Source: Mycobacterium parmense (GTDB lineage: Bacteria; Actinomycetota; Actinomycetes; Mycobacteriales; Mycobacteriaceae). Taken from it: a stretch of 64,000 nt of DNA. A program made the position numbers and the translations under genes. Positions 49,991-60,090 of the stretch are shown here, piece by piece. The notes under the pieces were generated by a model that searched no databases, was not told the origin of the DNA, and worked only from the letters and a program-made list of their open reading frames with translations. The stretch is taken from assembly GCF_010730575.1 (NCBI RefSeq), contig NZ_AP022614.1:1674001-1738000 (forward strand), given 5' to 3'. Position 1 is the first letter of the stretch; each line of letters begins with the position of its first letter.

Positions 49991-50739
49991 CAGCGCACCA
50001 TCCCTTTTCCCACGAAACCTGCTGCGGCCCAAGCCCGACGGGCGTCGGTGACGAGTGCGTCACCCCGCTTCGGACAGCTACTTGTTCAACTCGGCAAGCT
50101 GAGGAGCTCAACGAGCACGACAACCTTATTGTCTTTGGCGTCAAAAACGGTTGAGGCACTGGACGGTCGGCCGCAGGATGCGTCACCGCGTGGCCACCCG
50201 GCACGCGTGAAGTGATTGCGGGCACTCACCTGCGTCACGTCGACGCTCCCGTCTTGACCGCGACACCGGCCAAATCAAATCGGATCGGCGACGACATACC
50301 AAGAACGGGGACGAACGGGAATACCGCCAATTGCTTTTCAGCCTACTCTGATCCGGTGCAGAAAACAGCGTCATGGCCGACGGGTCGAGCCGAAATCGCG
50401 TCGGCTCCAGCGGAGAACTTCTGCGTTTGTGCACACAGCGAAGAGTCGATGGCGGCCAGCCTGGTGCTGGCTGCTTAACACCACAGTTGCGCACCAACGG
50501 CCATCTAGCAACGGACTACAAACGCAACCTGCCCAATCAGTTGCTGCCTTCCACGGTAGACGAGACGCGCTGATATTAGAAGATTCGGCGAGGACGGCGG
50601 TATCGCAGATGGAGCCGACACGGCGGCGGCGGCAGACCCTCGGGTCAGTGCTGCAGCGACGACGTCGGCTGACCCGCCGGCCCGTAACAACGCTGCCCCT
50701 CGCCTGGCGGATCGCCGATATTTGGCGCAGTATCGCGGG
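49991..50739. other. intergenic region without a supported gene
   Basis: About 750 bp between the divergent acyltransferase and transglutaminase-like genes. Open frames here lack ribosome sites and look like non-coding translation. It should hold both promoters. I found no strong palindrome or repeat. Confidence 0.5.
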
Positions 50740-51543
50740 ATGAGACGTGAAGTGGGCGCCGAGATCGAAGTCGAAATCACCGCCCCCACCACGCTGGAGT
50801 TTCAGATTGCCGTTGCACCGCATCCGCGAACCGAGGTCTTCGAATCGCTACGATTCGTCTTGAACGGAAGACCCGTCCAGCCGTTGGAGGTCAGCGGGGT
50901 GCATGGCAACCGCATCCACAAGTTCGATGTGGAAATGGGCACACTGAAGGTCGACTATGCGGCGACGATCGTGGGGCAGACCGACCCGGCGCCGGTGACC
51001 GAATACGACCTGTCCATGTATCTTCGACCCAGCCGCTACGCCGAGGCCGATAAGTTCTATGGTTTCGCTGCAACCGAATTCGGCACATACGACGATTCGG
51101 CGACGCTGTTGGAGAATGTAAGCTCGTGGGTGGGCACCAGGCTGAACTACGTGCCCGGCTCCAGCGATCCGATCGACGGGGCGGTGGACACCCTGCTCTC
51201 CGGCAAAGGTGTCTGCCGGGACTACGCGCACCTGGTGGTGGCCCTGCTGCGGGCGGTCAACGTCCCTGCCCGCCTGGTGGCCGTGTACGCGCCGGGCCTG
51301 TACCCCATGGACTTTCACGCGGTGGCCGAGGCTTTCGTCGAGGGGCAATGGCGGGTGGTCGACGCGACGTTGCTCGCGCCACGGCAAACCCTGGTGCGCA
51401 TAGCCACCGGCCGCGACGCCGCCGACACGGCGTTCCTCGACAACCACAAGGGCCAGATCGAGCTCAAGCAGCTGACCGTGACCGCGGTCGTGGACGGCGA
51501 CCTGCCGGCGGACTCGATCGACCAATTGATTTCCATCCGCTGA
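50740..51543 (+). CDS. transglutaminase-like protein
   Basis: A 267-residue transglutaminase/protease-like protein. An N-terminal beta domain (MRREVGAEIEVEITAPTTLE) is followed by the catalytic core: Cys in GKGVCRDYAHLVVALLRAVNVPARLV, His in MDFHAVAEAFVEGQWRVVDAT, and Asp in VVDAT. The triad is complete. No signal peptide, so cytosolic. Members can be proteases or peptide-modifying enzymes, often paired with a circularly permuted ATP-grasp, which is absent here. Confidence 0.88.
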   Translation: MRREVGAEIEVEITAPTTLEFQIAVAPHPRTEVFESLRFVLNGRPVQPLEVSGVHGNRIHKFDVEMGTLKVDYAATIVGQTDPAPVTEYDLSMYLRPSRYAEADKFYGFAATEFGTYDDSATLLENVSSWVGTRLNYVPGSSDPIDGAVDTLLSGKGVCRDYAHLVVALLRAVNVPARLVAVYAPGLYPMDFHAVAEAFVEGQWRVVDATLLAPRQTLVRIATGRDAADTAFLDNHKGQIELKQLTVTAVVDGDLPADSIDQLISIR

Positions 51544-51671
51544 GACGCGCCCACCGGGCCAGCCGAGTAGGGTAAACGCATCGGCGATCTTTCGTACCTG
51601 ACTATTCAGAGCCATGTCGTCGCCGAATCGAACGATCTGACCGGTCTCGCGGTCAAGACGGGAGCGTCGCT

Positions 51672-52130
51672 ATGACGCTGAAAAAAGACAACCTCGACGT
51701 TGGGCACCGGCATGCTCCGCCCGAACGCACGCCGCGTCTGAGGCTGAAGTCCAAGGCCCCCCGCAGCGGTTACGTCGACGGTGCATGGTGGCCCCACAGT
51801 GACGACCTCACCGCAGAGCTGCCGGACCTGTTGTCGGTCCTCTCAGTCAGGCTCGGGCCGATCGGGCGCGTGGTTTACCGCATGTCCGAATGGGACACGC
51901 CGCCAACCAAATTGGCGACGGACGGGCGCACGGTACGACTCGACGGATATCGCCTCCAGCCGGCCAATACCGTCGAAGTGATTGGCCTTGATTCCACGAA
52001 GATCGTGTTGTTGGTTGTCCCCCCGCACGCCGACCCGGCCCAGGCACATGCCGTCATGATGACCTCGGCAGGCCCCGGCAACGACTCGACCGTCGAGAAG
52101 CTCCTCATCACCAGTGTCGCCGACGGCTGA
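51672..52130 (+). CDS. DUF5994 family protein
   Basis: A 152-residue protein with the DUF5994 core: basic start LRLKSKAPRSGYVDGAWWPHSDDL, then LPDLLSVLSVRLGPIGRVVY, and a VLLVVPPHADPAQAHAVM strand-helix unit. Function is unknown; the family is actinobacterial. A GGGAGCG site precedes the ATG. It faces a paralogue in convergent orientation. Confidence 0.82.
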   Translation: MTLKKDNLDVGHRHAPPERTPRLRLKSKAPRSGYVDGAWWPHSDDLTAELPDLLSVLSVRLGPIGRVVYRMSEWDTPPTKLATDGRTVRLDGYRLQPANTVEVIGLDSTKIVLLVVPPHADPAQAHAVMMTSAGPGNDSTVEKLLITSVADG

Positions 52131-52177
52131 GAACTCGTCATCAACCGCGCGTAAAGCCTTGGGACATCGACGGATTC

Positions 52178-52222
52178 CCGATGCGGCCCGGTCGGGTGCG
52201 TCCCTGGCCGGCGCCGCATCGG
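52178..52222. terminator. hairpin between convergent DUF5994 genes
   Basis: CCGATGCGGC and GCCGCATCGG form a perfect 10-bp stem; the 25-nt loop contains a further CCGG/CCGG pair. It sits between the two converging stops and is a likely bidirectional terminator. Confidence 0.5.
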
Positions 52223-52228
52223 CGGATG

Positions 52229-52870
52229 TCAGGCGGAACCGGGCTCGTTTCGATCCTGACAACTTTGAGCTATCGCTCCGGAGTTAACCCGGGCCGTGGC
52301 GCGCGCTTCGAACATTCGCTCACCGCGGGCCACCCGGACGATGGATTCGGCGATATGAAAGGCGCGTGAATCACGATGCGCCTCCAATACGGGCAGGCCG
52401 GCGGCTTGGCGCAGCACCATGACCGCAAGCGCGGTAGCAGTCCGGTGCGGAACGATCAGCAAGGTCGCCCGCGCATCCCGGCCGCCAACGGTCATGAGGT
52501 GTGGGCGTATCCCCTGCCACCAGTCCCAATTGAGGTCGTGCTGGCGTTGCAACGATGACCAGTTGACGTCGATCTCGGTGATCGGGCCCAGCCGGGCGTC
52601 CATTATGGCCACCAATTCAGCCAACTCCCGCGAGATCATCGAGGTGCGGGGCCACCACGCGCCATCGATCTTGCTCCCGAGCCGGTGTGCCAGAGTGAGC
52701 CGCACCGGGCTGGCGGGGCGCCTGGGTCCTGTCCTGATCGCGCACGCCAAGGGATCCGCCAGCGCTGCAGTCGTCCACTCGTGCGGTTGCTCGATAGGGC
52801 CTGCGATCACGTCTACCGGCGAATTCCGTCGAGAAATAGTGGCACCTGACGGCGCACCTGCTCGCTTCAT
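52229..52870 (-). CDS. DUF5994 family protein
   Basis: A 213-residue paralogue of the protein at 51672. The core is LTLAHRLGSKIDGAWWPRTS, LAELVAIMDARLGPITEIDVNW and ATLLIVPHRTATALAVMVL. It has a longer N-terminus and a C-terminal extension with ARGERMFEARATARVNSG. Function is unknown. The shared GAWWP element suggests a common binding surface. Confidence 0.78.
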   Translation of the reverse strand: MKRAGAPSGATISRRNSPVDVIAGPIEQPHEWTTAALADPLACAIRTGPRRPASPVRLTLAHRLGSKIDGAWWPRTSMISRELAELVAIMDARLGPITEIDVNWSSLQRQHDLNWDWWQGIRPHLMTVGGRDARATLLIVPHRTATALAVMVLRQAAGLPVLEAHRDSRAFHIAESIVRVARGERMFEARATARVNSGAIAQSCQDRNEPGSA

Positions 52871-53290
52871 GCGGCAACCCTTCGCAGTTCGATTCGGTCA
52901 TCCCGGAAACGGGCCGACGGCGAATCACATTGGCCCGTGATCTCGATGGGAATGCCGTACGAGGCACCGAGCCTACCGTTGACGACGAAACGGCTCGTGT
53001 TAACGACGCTACGCCGCGATTCAATTTTTTGCGATCACACGGGTGGAGCGACCGCACTCGCGCGGGCCATCGTGCTGCATGGCTTCACCCGTCCGAATTC
53101 AGTTGGCCACCTTGGAAGACCATTGCATCGTACGGCGTACGCCGCTGCGGTACAAGTGATTTCGCCGAAGCAACCGCAGCTTGTTCCGGGCCCACTCGCA
53201 GTCGAGCCCCGCGCCGTCGGATCGCCGACCGGCGGGGCGTACACTCTGGGAACAGGGACCGACACAGGCCCCAAAAATCAAAGGGCCGCA
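52871..53290. other. intergenic region
   Basis: A 420-bp gap between the divergent DUF5994 gene and a 44-residue gene. It holds a perfect 12-bp palindrome, CGGCGTACGCCG, at 53133-53144. I see no supported coding sequence. Confidence 0.45.
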
Positions 53291-53425
53291 ATGTCTGACA
53301 AATCCCCAAGACAGAGCATGACCAAGAAATCGGCTAAATCTTTGAAACAGAAACGTGCCGCCAAGCGCACGAAGGCAGCCGAGGCGCTACCGGGAGATGC
53401 GCTGGTCCATTCCAAGAACCGTTAA
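53291..53425 (+). CDS. small basic protein (44 residues)
   Basis: A Lys/Arg-rich 44-residue protein containing MTKKSAKSLKQKRAAKRTK and ending ALVHSKNR. Short basic proteins of this type occur widely in mycobacteria and are of unknown function; nucleic-acid binding is plausible. A weak AAGGGCC stretch precedes the ATG. A longer frame starting at 52937 is improbable. Confidence 0.6.
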   Translation: MSDKSPRQSMTKKSAKSLKQKRAAKRTKAAEALPGDALVHSKNR

Positions 53426-53685
53426 GGCCCAACGCATCTGAGTGCCCTCGGCATCCGGTGTGCCGTTGCGACGCGCGGCTGTGACGTCCGGCCGAGTAAA
53501 TTCGAACTCGTGGTAAACCGCGTCCGCATTCGAATTCCGCCGAGCTTTCCGGGCGTAACCCCCGCGACGATCGACGACCGCTCCGCGACCTCCACGCAAA
53601 ATAAATTTGCGGTGCGGGGCGTGTTACGCTCCTGGTTGTGGATGTATCGAAATTAATGTCCACACTGAAGTAGAGAGAAGTCGCT

Positions 53686-53889
53686 ATGACGCAGGGAACC
53701 GTCAAATGGTTCAACAACGACAAGGGTTTTGGTTTCATCGCCCCTGACGGCGGCGCAAAGGATGTGTTCGTCCATCATTCCGAAATCCAAGGGGACGGCT
53801 TTCACTCCCTCGAGGAGAATCAGCGAGTCGAGTTTGAAATCAATCAGGGTCCTAAAGGCCCACAAGCGGTGGGAGTGACCGCCATCTAG
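53686..53889 (+). CDS. cspA: cold-shock protein
   Basis: A 67-residue CSD protein, an RNA-binding chaperone. RNP1 is KGFGFIAPD and RNP2 is DVFVHHSEI; the start [13 protein letters not shown] is canonical. AGAGAGAAG precedes the ATG. The length is standard. The 260-bp upstream gap leaves room for a long leader. Confidence 0.95.
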   Translation: MTQGTVKWFNNDKGFGFIAPDGGAKDVFVHHSEIQGDGFHSLEENQRVEFEINQGPKGPQAVGVTAI

Positions 53890-54701
53890 CAACGGACAGA
53901 AACCTCCGGGAGCATCACCCCTGGCTGCACTACCGGCCTCGTCACCCAGCCTCCGAGGGTCTGAGCAACGTTTCGAGCGGCTTCCGATGGCGGATGAGGA
54001 GTCCGCATTTTCGTGCGCCGTGCGCATTGCACTTTTGTCGTCCGGTGTGACTTTGCGCGCGTATCCGCCGCCTGACACGGCTGCGGTCGACCGGCCTGGC
54101 GTCGCGGATTAAGCAGCGCGCCCGTCCGGCGACGGTCGCCGACAAAATTTTTTCGAAGAAGCGCGTCTCTGGGTCCGTCAGAATCCGCTGCTCGCGCGAA
54201 AACACGGGCGGCACTCGCACGGCAACGGAGGTTTTCCATTACGGAATGCGCCGCTGCGATATCGTTGATGGTGGTTGACTCCCCAGCCTGTCGGAAACGA
54301 CCGGCGGCGATCCGTTGAGGTCCCCGCCAGTAACGGTTCCGCATCGCCTGAATGGCCATACGGTCACGAATTCGTGCTGTGGGCCAGACATCGACGGAGT
54401 CGTATGCCCGGGGGCTCAAGGGCAGTCACTGAAGTTAACGGCGGCTTGAGCGCGCCTTCGCGCCTCTTTGCCGGTCGTTACGTAGCATCAACGCGTCTGA
54501 ACTGCTCGACCCCTCGCTTTGACCGGCGTGACGGTGCGCGCTTCAAGGGGGCAGGCGTACCGGCCGTAATAGCGGTCAGCCTCCGTCTCCGTCCGCGGCA
54601 GTCACGCCCATTCAGCGCTTTACCGCATCACGTGTGTCTGCCATCCAAAGCCTCAGTCGTCCCCTGCGGGCACCCGCCGGGGGCGAAGCGAAAGGGAGAT
54701 C
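53890..54701. other. 812-bp region without a supported gene
   Basis: Between the cold-shock gene and the acyl ligase. Open frames are present on both strands but none has a ribosome site or a protein-like composition. Short AT-rich runs occur (for example AAAATTTTTT near 54146). It may hold a decayed gene or an unrecognised RNA. Confidence 0.45.
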
Positions 54702-56336
54702 TTGAGTAAGTTCACCGAAACCATGTACGGCACCGCGCAGTCCAGTTGCAACGGGCTGGTCACCGGGGAGCCGAACTGCCCGGTCCGGCATACCTGGGGC
54801 GAGGTGCACGAGCGGGCCCGTTGCATCGCGGGTGGCTTGGCCGCCGCCGGGGTCGATCGCGGCGATGCCGTGGCGGTGCTGGCCGGTGCCCCAGCCGAGA
54901 TTGCGCCCACAGGTCAGGGCGTGTGGATGCGCGGTGCCAGCCTCACCATGCTCCACCAGCCCACCGCCCGCACCGATCTTGTGCGCTGGGCCGAGGAGAC
55001 CACCGCGGTCGTCAAGATGATCGGCGCCGAAACGGTCGTCATCTCGGATCCGTTCATGGCCGCGGCGCCGTTGCTGTCCCAGCTGGGTATGCGGGTGCTG
55101 ACCATCGAGCGGCTGCTTGGCAGCCGCCCGGTCAATCCGGTCGACACCGACGACGACGACATCGCGTTGCTGCAATTGACGTCGGGTTCCACCGGATCGC
55201 CCAAGGCCGTGCGGATCACCCACCGCAATGTCGTTGCAAACGCCGAGGCGATGTTCGTCGGCGCAAAGGTCGACATCGACACCGACGTGATCGTGAGCTG
55301 GCTGCCGCTCTTCCACGACATGGGAATGACCGGCTTCTTAATCGTGCCAATGTTTTTCGGTGCCGAATTGGTCAAGGTCACCCCGATCGACTTCCTGCGC
55401 GACATCCTGCTGTGGGCCAAGCTGATCGACAAGTACAAGGGCACCATGACCGCGGCGCCGAACTTCGCCTACACACTGCTCGCCAAACGCCTCCGCAAGC
55501 TGGCCGAACCGGGCAAGTTCGACTTGTCCAGCCTGCGATGGGCGCTGTCCGGTTCCGAACAGGTCGAACCGGCCGACGTCGAATACCTCTGTGAAGCGGG
55601 GCGACCGTTCGGGTTGCGTCCCGAGGCGATCCTGCCCGCCTACGGAATGGCCGAGGCCACCGTCGCGGTGTCGTTCTCTGAGTGCGGCGCGGGCCTGTTG
55701 ATCGACGAGGTCGACGCCGACCTGCTGGCGCTGCTGCACCGAGCCGTCCCCGCGACCAAGGGCAAGACCCGGCGGCTGGCCACACTCGGACGCCTCCTCG
55801 ATGGGCTGGAGGCGCGCGTCGTCGGCGAAGACGGCAGCATCCTTTCGGCCCGCACCGTCGGGGTTATCGAGGTGCGTGGAGAACCGGTGACGCTGGGTTA
55901 CGAGACGATGGCCGGTTTCGTCACGGCGCAGGACGCACAGGGCTGGTACGACACCGGCGATCTGGGCTATCTCACCGAGGCGGGCCGCATCGTCGTGTGC
56001 GGCCGGGTCAAGGACGTGATCATCATGGCCGGGCGAAACATTTACCCGACCGACATCGAGCGCGCCGCCGCGCGTGTCGCCGGCGTGCGGGCCGGCGGTG
56101 CCGTCGCAGTGCGCCTGCAAGCAGGTCACTCCCGCGAGACGTTCGCGGTCGCTGTGGAGTCCAACGAATGGCAAGACGCGGCCGAGGTGCGTCGCATCGA
56201 GCAACAAGTGGCACACGAGGTGGTCAGCGAGGTCGATGTCCGGCCACGCAACGTCGTGGTGCTCGAGCCCGGAACGATCCCGAAGACACCGTCGGGCAAG
56301 CTGCGGCGCGCCCATACGTTGGCGCTCATCGGCTGA
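54702..56336 (+). CDS. acyl-adenylating ligase (FadD/FAAL-like)
   Basis: A 544-residue ANL-superfamily enzyme. The P-loop is [16 protein letters not shown], then [48 protein letters not shown] and the catalytic lysine in TPSGKLRRA. The overall pattern resembles mycobacterial fatty acyl-AMP ligases, which load acyl groups onto PKS or carrier proteins; acyl-CoA ligase activity cannot be excluded. It starts at TTG 54702 after AAAGGGAGA. A GAF-ANTAR gene follows after 56 bp, so they may be one operon. Confidence 0.88.
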   Translation: MSKFTETMYGTAQSSCNGLVTGEPNCPVRHTWGEVHERARCIAGGLAAAGVDRGDAVAVLAGAPAEIAPTGQGVWMRGASLTMLHQPTARTDLVRWAEETTAVVKMIGAETVVISDPFMAAAPLLSQLGMRVLTIERLLGSRPVNPVDTDDDDIALLQLTSGSTGSPKAVRITHRNVVANAEAMFVGAKVDIDTDVIVSWLPLFHDMGMTGFLIVPMFFGAELVKVTPIDFLRDILLWAKLIDKYKGTMTAAPNFAYTLLAKRLRKLAEPGKFDLSSLRWALSGSEQVEPADVEYLCEAGRPFGLRPEAILPAYGMAEATVAVSFSECGAGLLIDEVDADLLALLHRAVPATKGKTRRLATLGRLLDGLEARVVGEDGSILSARTVGVIEVRGEPVTLGYETMAGFVTAQDAQGWYDTGDLGYLTEAGRIVVCGRVKDVIIMAGRNIYPTDIERAAARVAGVRAGGAVAVRLQAGHSRETFAVAVESNEWQDAAEVRRIEQQVAHEVVSEVDVRPRNVVVLEPGTIPKTPSGKLRRAHTLALIG

Positions 56337-56392
56337 TCTCGGGTACCGACGGCGACTATGTTGTAGACCGAGAGTGCACGCGAGGAGGCGTA

Positions 56393-57196
56393 TTGGCCGA
56401 CTTCGACGCCCAACCCAACCGCATGGTGCCGCCAGTACCGAAACTCTCCCCCACTCAGCGGGAGGCGGACGAGGCCGAGCTCTACGCGGGGCTGCGCGGA
56501 GTGGCCGGGATTGTGGCCGGTGGCCGTGTGGTGATCGACATCCTCCGGGACGTGGCGGAGTTCGCCGCGCAGGCGATTCCGGGCGCCGACGGTGTCGGCG
56601 TCGCGTTGATCGATCCGGAGCACGGTATATCCAGCATCCACACCTGGGCGGCGACGGCGGTGATCGTGCACGACATCGACACGGTGCAATACGGCGAACT
56701 GCACGAGGGCCCGTGCATCACCTGCATGGAGTCCAAACGCCCCACCGTGAGCGGATCGCTGGGCAGTGACATCCGTTGGCCGCACTTCGGTGGGCGGGTG
56801 GCCCGCATGCGCATGCACTCCGCGTTAGCGTTGCCGCTGATCGTCGGCGACCAGGTGATCGGTTCGATCAACGCCTACGCGGCAACCCGCGACGCGTTCG
56901 CCGATCACGCGGTCCAGTTAGGGTCGCAATTCGCCAAATCCGCAGCCGTTTCGGTGTACAACGCCCAGCTGCTGGCCGTGGCGCATGAACGGACACTGCG
57001 ATTGCAGCGCGCTTTGGACAGCCGGTCGGTGATCGATCAGGCGATCGGCATCATCCGTAGCCGATCGGGCGCGGGTGCGGACGAAGCGTTCGAACGACTG
57101 GCCCACATCAGCCAGACCGAAAACGTCAAACTCCACATCGTCGCCGAACGGCTGGTCGAGGAGGCCGCGCGGCGCGCCCGGGCGCGCCATCGCTGA
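56393..57196 (+). CDS. GAF-ANTAR regulator
   Basis: A 267-residue regulator. The GAF domain (about 45-195) has YGELHEGPCITCMESKRP and MRMHSALALPLIVGDQVIGS. The ANTAR domain (about 210-262) has SRSVIDQAIGIIRSRSGAGADEAFERL. It starts at TTG 56393 after GAGGAGG. It converges on the next GAF-ANTAR gene, with an 8-bp gap, and is downstream of the acyl ligase. Confidence 0.9.
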   Translation: MADFDAQPNRMVPPVPKLSPTQREADEAELYAGLRGVAGIVAGGRVVIDILRDVAEFAAQAIPGADGVGVALIDPEHGISSIHTWAATAVIVHDIDTVQYGELHEGPCITCMESKRPTVSGSLGSDIRWPHFGGRVARMRMHSALALPLIVGDQVIGSINAYAATRDAFADHAVQLGSQFAKSAAVSVYNAQLLAVAHERTLRLQRALDSRSVIDQAIGIIRSRSGAGADEAFERLAHISQTENVKLHIVAERLVEEAARRARARHR

Positions 57197-57204
57197 GGCG
57201 CCAT

Positions 57205-57993
57205 CTACTGTGGCCCGGCGCGGAGTTCGTCTAACTCGGCCACGATGAGCAGCCGCGAGTACCGATCTGTCATCAACCTGCGGGCAACGTCCGTCATATG
57301 CTCGCCGTTGGCGCGTGCATAGGTCCGCAACAGCTTGAAGGCATCCTGCACGGAGACATCCAGCATTTGACGAAGCAGGCCCTTGGCCTGCTCGACAACG
57401 ACGCGACCGGTCAGTACCGAGCGCAGTTGCGGGAGCACGGTCGACGGTGTGGGCGGGCGTTCCTGCAGGATCGCCACGGATGCGATGTGAGTGAGGGTTT
57501 GCCCCACCAGAAGGTCGGCCTCGCTGAGTTCGCCGCGGCGGGTGCCGAACAAGCCGAGCGCGCCCAACACGATGCCGGCGGCCCGCATCGGCACCGCGTG
57601 CACCGACGCGAAGCCGGCGTCGATCGCGGCCGGAACGAACCGTGGCCACCGCGCCACCGCTCCCTGCACGTCGGCGACGGACACCGGTTGACCGCTGGCA
57701 TAGCAGTCCACGCATGGGCCCTCGTCGGCCTGCAGCTGGAACAGCTCCAGCTCGCGGGCCTGCTCCGAGGTGGCGGCCAGCAGGCGGAGCTGGTTCAGCG
57801 GGTCGGCCAGCAGAAAACCCGCGGCTTCGATGTCTAGCAAGTCAGCACAACGCTCTGTCAGGCCGGTCAGCAGGTCGACCACATCGAAGTCGTCGAGCAG
57901 GCTGTCGACGATCGATACGACAGCGTCCAGCACACGCGTTTCACGAGGAGCCCCAGTCACGCTGTCCTCCTTCCTGGCTGTGGCGGCCATCAA
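57205..57993 (-). CDS. GAF-ANTAR regulator
   Basis: A 262-residue regulator. GAF domain (about 20-180): GFLLADPLNQLRLLAATSEQ and ADEGPCVDCYASGQPVSVAD. ANTAR domain (about 195-250): GRVVVEQAKGLLRQMLDVSVQDAFKLL. It lies 6 nt downstream of the third GAF-ANTAR gene on the same strand, so the two form an operon. Met 57993 or the next Met is the start. Confidence 0.9.
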   Translation of the reverse strand: MMAATARKEDSVTGAPRETRVLDAVVSIVDSLLDDFDVVDLLTGLTERCADLLDIEAAGFLLADPLNQLRLLAATSEQARELELFQLQADEGPCVDCYASGQPVSVADVQGAVARWPRFVPAAIDAGFASVHAVPMRAAGIVLGALGLFGTRRGELSEADLLVGQTLTHIASVAILQERPPTPSTVLPQLRSVLTGRVVVEQAKGLLRQMLDVSVQDAFKLLRTYARANGEHMTDVARRLMTDRYSRLLIVAELDELRAGPQ

Positions 57994-57999
57994 CGCACA

Positions 58000-58785
58000 T
58001 CAGTCCTCCTCGAGCCGCAGACGCCGGTCGAGGATGTCTCGGGCGACGTCGGTGGCGCTGCGGCCGGTGGCGTAGGCATGGGCCCGCAGCCGGATCAACG
58101 CCTCGGCCGGCTCCACTTCGAGTTGGGCGACGAGCATCCCGGTTGCCTGGCTGACCTCCGCGCGACTCAGCGCGTTCAGTTCGGCCCAGGCGTTGCTGTG
58201 GGGGTCTGCGACGGCGGCCTGCAGGTCTGCGTCCAGGAGATCCAGCAGGGGAATGCCCGCGAGTTCCGCGGCGGCGACGGCACTGGCCAGTTCGTCGCCT
58301 GGCAGCGGACCCGGCTGCGCGCGGAACAGGTCGAGCGCTCCGACGAACTCACCGGCGACCACGACGGGTATGGCATAAACGCCCCTGATCTGGTTGGCAA
58401 GCATCGCGGGGCCGTAGGCGGGCCAACGTGCCTCCTCGGGATCGGCGAGGTCCACGACCAGAATCGGGATCCGCCTGACGACAGACTCCAGGCAGGGTCC
58501 CTCTCCCAGAACGAACTGGAGTTCGTCGTACCTGCGGGCGGGCTCGCCGCTAGCTCCCAGTGTCCCGTTGCTCGCACCGTCGAAGACGATCGAGATCGCA
58601 GCCGCGTCAATGTCGAGTAGGACCACACAGGCCTCGCACAAGCGGTCCGCGGCGTCTACCCCGCGCCGGCCTTGAACAGCAGCGCGGAGTTGCTCGGGGA
58701 TTGCCACATTTAGCCGAACAGGCGCCGGGCGGCCGTGCCGGCGCCCTCGCGGCTCGTCGGGGAAGTCATCCCCCCAGCCTTTCAC
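58000..58785 (-). CDS. GAF-ANTAR regulator
   Basis: A 261-residue regulator. A basic N-terminal tail precedes the GAF domain (about 45-185; FVLGEGPCLESVVRRIPILVVDL, VYAIPVVVAGEFVGALDLF). The ANTAR domain (about 200-258) reads LSRAEVSQATGMLVAQLEVEPAEALIRL. It is the first gene of the two-gene operon. Confidence 0.88.
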   Translation of the reverse strand: MKGWGDDFPDEPRGRRHGRPAPVRLNVAIPEQLRAAVQGRRGVDAADRLCEACVVLLDIDAAAISIVFDGASNGTLGASGEPARRYDELQFVLGEGPCLESVVRRIPILVVDLADPEEARWPAYGPAMLANQIRGVYAIPVVVAGEFVGALDLFRAQPGPLPGDELASAVAAAELAGIPLLDLLDADLQAAVADPHSNAWAELNALSRAEVSQATGMLVAQLEVEPAEALIRLRAHAYATGRSATDVARDILDRRLRLEED

Positions 58786-58842
58786 TAGTTGGACGCTTTT
58801 ACGAGCGTGTGCCGCTGTCGCTTCTGGCGTTGTCGAGGGCGG

Positions 58843-60090
58843 TCAGCGGTGAACCGACCGAGGGCTTCGGCGCCCGACGGAGTTGTTGCGGGCCAGTATC
58901 GCCGTCGACAATCCTCGTCGCTTTGTGTTGTTGCCGGGTCCCGATCGTGTCACCGGCTCCCCCGCGGACCGAAACCTGTTCTCCGAAGCGGTTTCCGGCG
59001 CGTCATCAGAGGACGCGAACAGAAACCGGTCCGGGAGCGCCAGCTTGCAGATTGTGCGCACCGTGAGCAGGAGCTGGCGGACCAACGGACCGGTCGTGTA
59101 CGGCAGGTCGTATGTGACGCACAGAGCGCGCACCTGTGCGGCGATCTCGGCATACCGGTTACTCGGCAGATCGGGGAAGAGGTGGTGTTCGATTTGGTAG
59201 CAGAGGTTTCCGCTCATGAACGCCATGACCGGCCCGGCGTTGAAGTTCGCCGCGCCAAGCATTTGGCGCAGATACCATTCGGCCTTGGTCTCACCGTCGA
59301 GGACCGATGCGCTGAACTTTTCCGCACCATCCGTGAAGTGACCACAGACGATCACCAGATATGCCCACACATTGCGAAGCCCGTTGGCCACCACGTTGGC
59401 GCCCAGGGTCCGGCGCCACCGCCCGCGGCTGAGTGCCGGGAACAGCACATAGTCCTTGCAGGTCTGCCGAGCGATCTTGCGGCGCAGGGCTTTTGCATGG
59501 GCCGATCTGCCGGATTGCGTCTGCTCGCGCTCCTGGACCGAATACAAGCAGTGCAGCGCCACGCCCCACTCGAACAGGAGCGCCAGCAGAGCCGCGCGCA
59601 ACGGCTGCGCCAGCGCGACGGGCCGCCATGCGTCGTCCCGAGTGACGCGCATGATGCCGAATCCCAGGTCGTCGTCGACGCCGACGACGTTCGCGAAGAC
59701 GTGGTGCCGGTAGTTGTGGGAGTGCCGCCACTGCGACGAGAGACCTGCCATGTCCCACTCCCAGGTACTGGAATGGATTTCGGGGTCGTTCATCCAATCC
59801 CATTGGCCGTGGCTGATGTTATGGCCGAGCTCCATGTTCTCGATGCACTTGGCCGCGGCCAGGGCCGCGGTCCCGACGGCCCATCCGCGCCTGCCCCGGC
59901 TCGCGGCGATGACCAGCCGCGCCGCGGCCTCGAGGCACCGCTGAAAAGCGATCGCGCGCACGATGTATGCCCGATCCTTGGCACCGCGCGAAACCGCGAT
60001 CTCGGAACGGATCGCGTCCAGGTCGGCCGCGAACGCCTCGAGGTCTTCGTGGCTCAGATGTGCGTAGGCAGGTACGTCGGTAATAGCCAT
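58843..60090 (-). CDS. membrane fatty acid desaturase (DesA3-like)
   Basis: A 415-residue membrane desaturase. The three histidine boxes are GHNISHGQ (HxxxH), HSHNYRHH (HxxxHH) and CYQIEHHLFP (QxxHH), which bind the di-iron centre. Hydrophobic spans lie between boxes. It resembles M. tuberculosis DesA3, a stearoyl-CoA desaturase that needs an oxidoreductase partner, not seen here. I chose Met 60090. The C-terminal 50 residues are basic, low-complexity and may be non-conserved. Confidence 0.87.
   Translation of the reverse strand: MAITDVPAYAHLSHEDLEAFAADLDAIRSEIAVSRGAKDRAYIVRAIAFQRCLEAAARLVIAASRGRRGWAVGTAALAAAKCIENMELGHNISHGQWDWMNDPEIHSSTWEWDMAGLSSQWRHSHNYRHHVFANVVGVDDDLGFGIMRVTRDDAWRPVALAQPLRAALLALLFEWGVALHCLYSVQEREQTQSGRSAHAKALRRKIARQTCKDYVLFPALSRGRWRRTLGANVVANGLRNVWAYLVIVCGHFTDGAEKFSASVLDGETKAEWYLRQMLGAANFNAGPVMAFMSGNLCYQIEHHLFPDLPSNRYAEIAAQVRALCVTYDLPYTTGPLVRQLLLTVRTICKLALPDRFLFASSDDAPETASENRFRSAGEPVTRSGPGNNTKRRGLSTAILARNNSVGRRSPRSVHR

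Noticed and set aside
50183..50497. A 104-codon minus-strand frame in the 749-bp gap
   Set aside because: Composition is that of random GC-rich sequence and no start signal is visible.
54275..54709. A 144-codon plus-strand frame before the acyl ligase
   Set aside because: No ribosome site and low-complexity Arg/Pro/Ser composition; it overlaps the ligase start.
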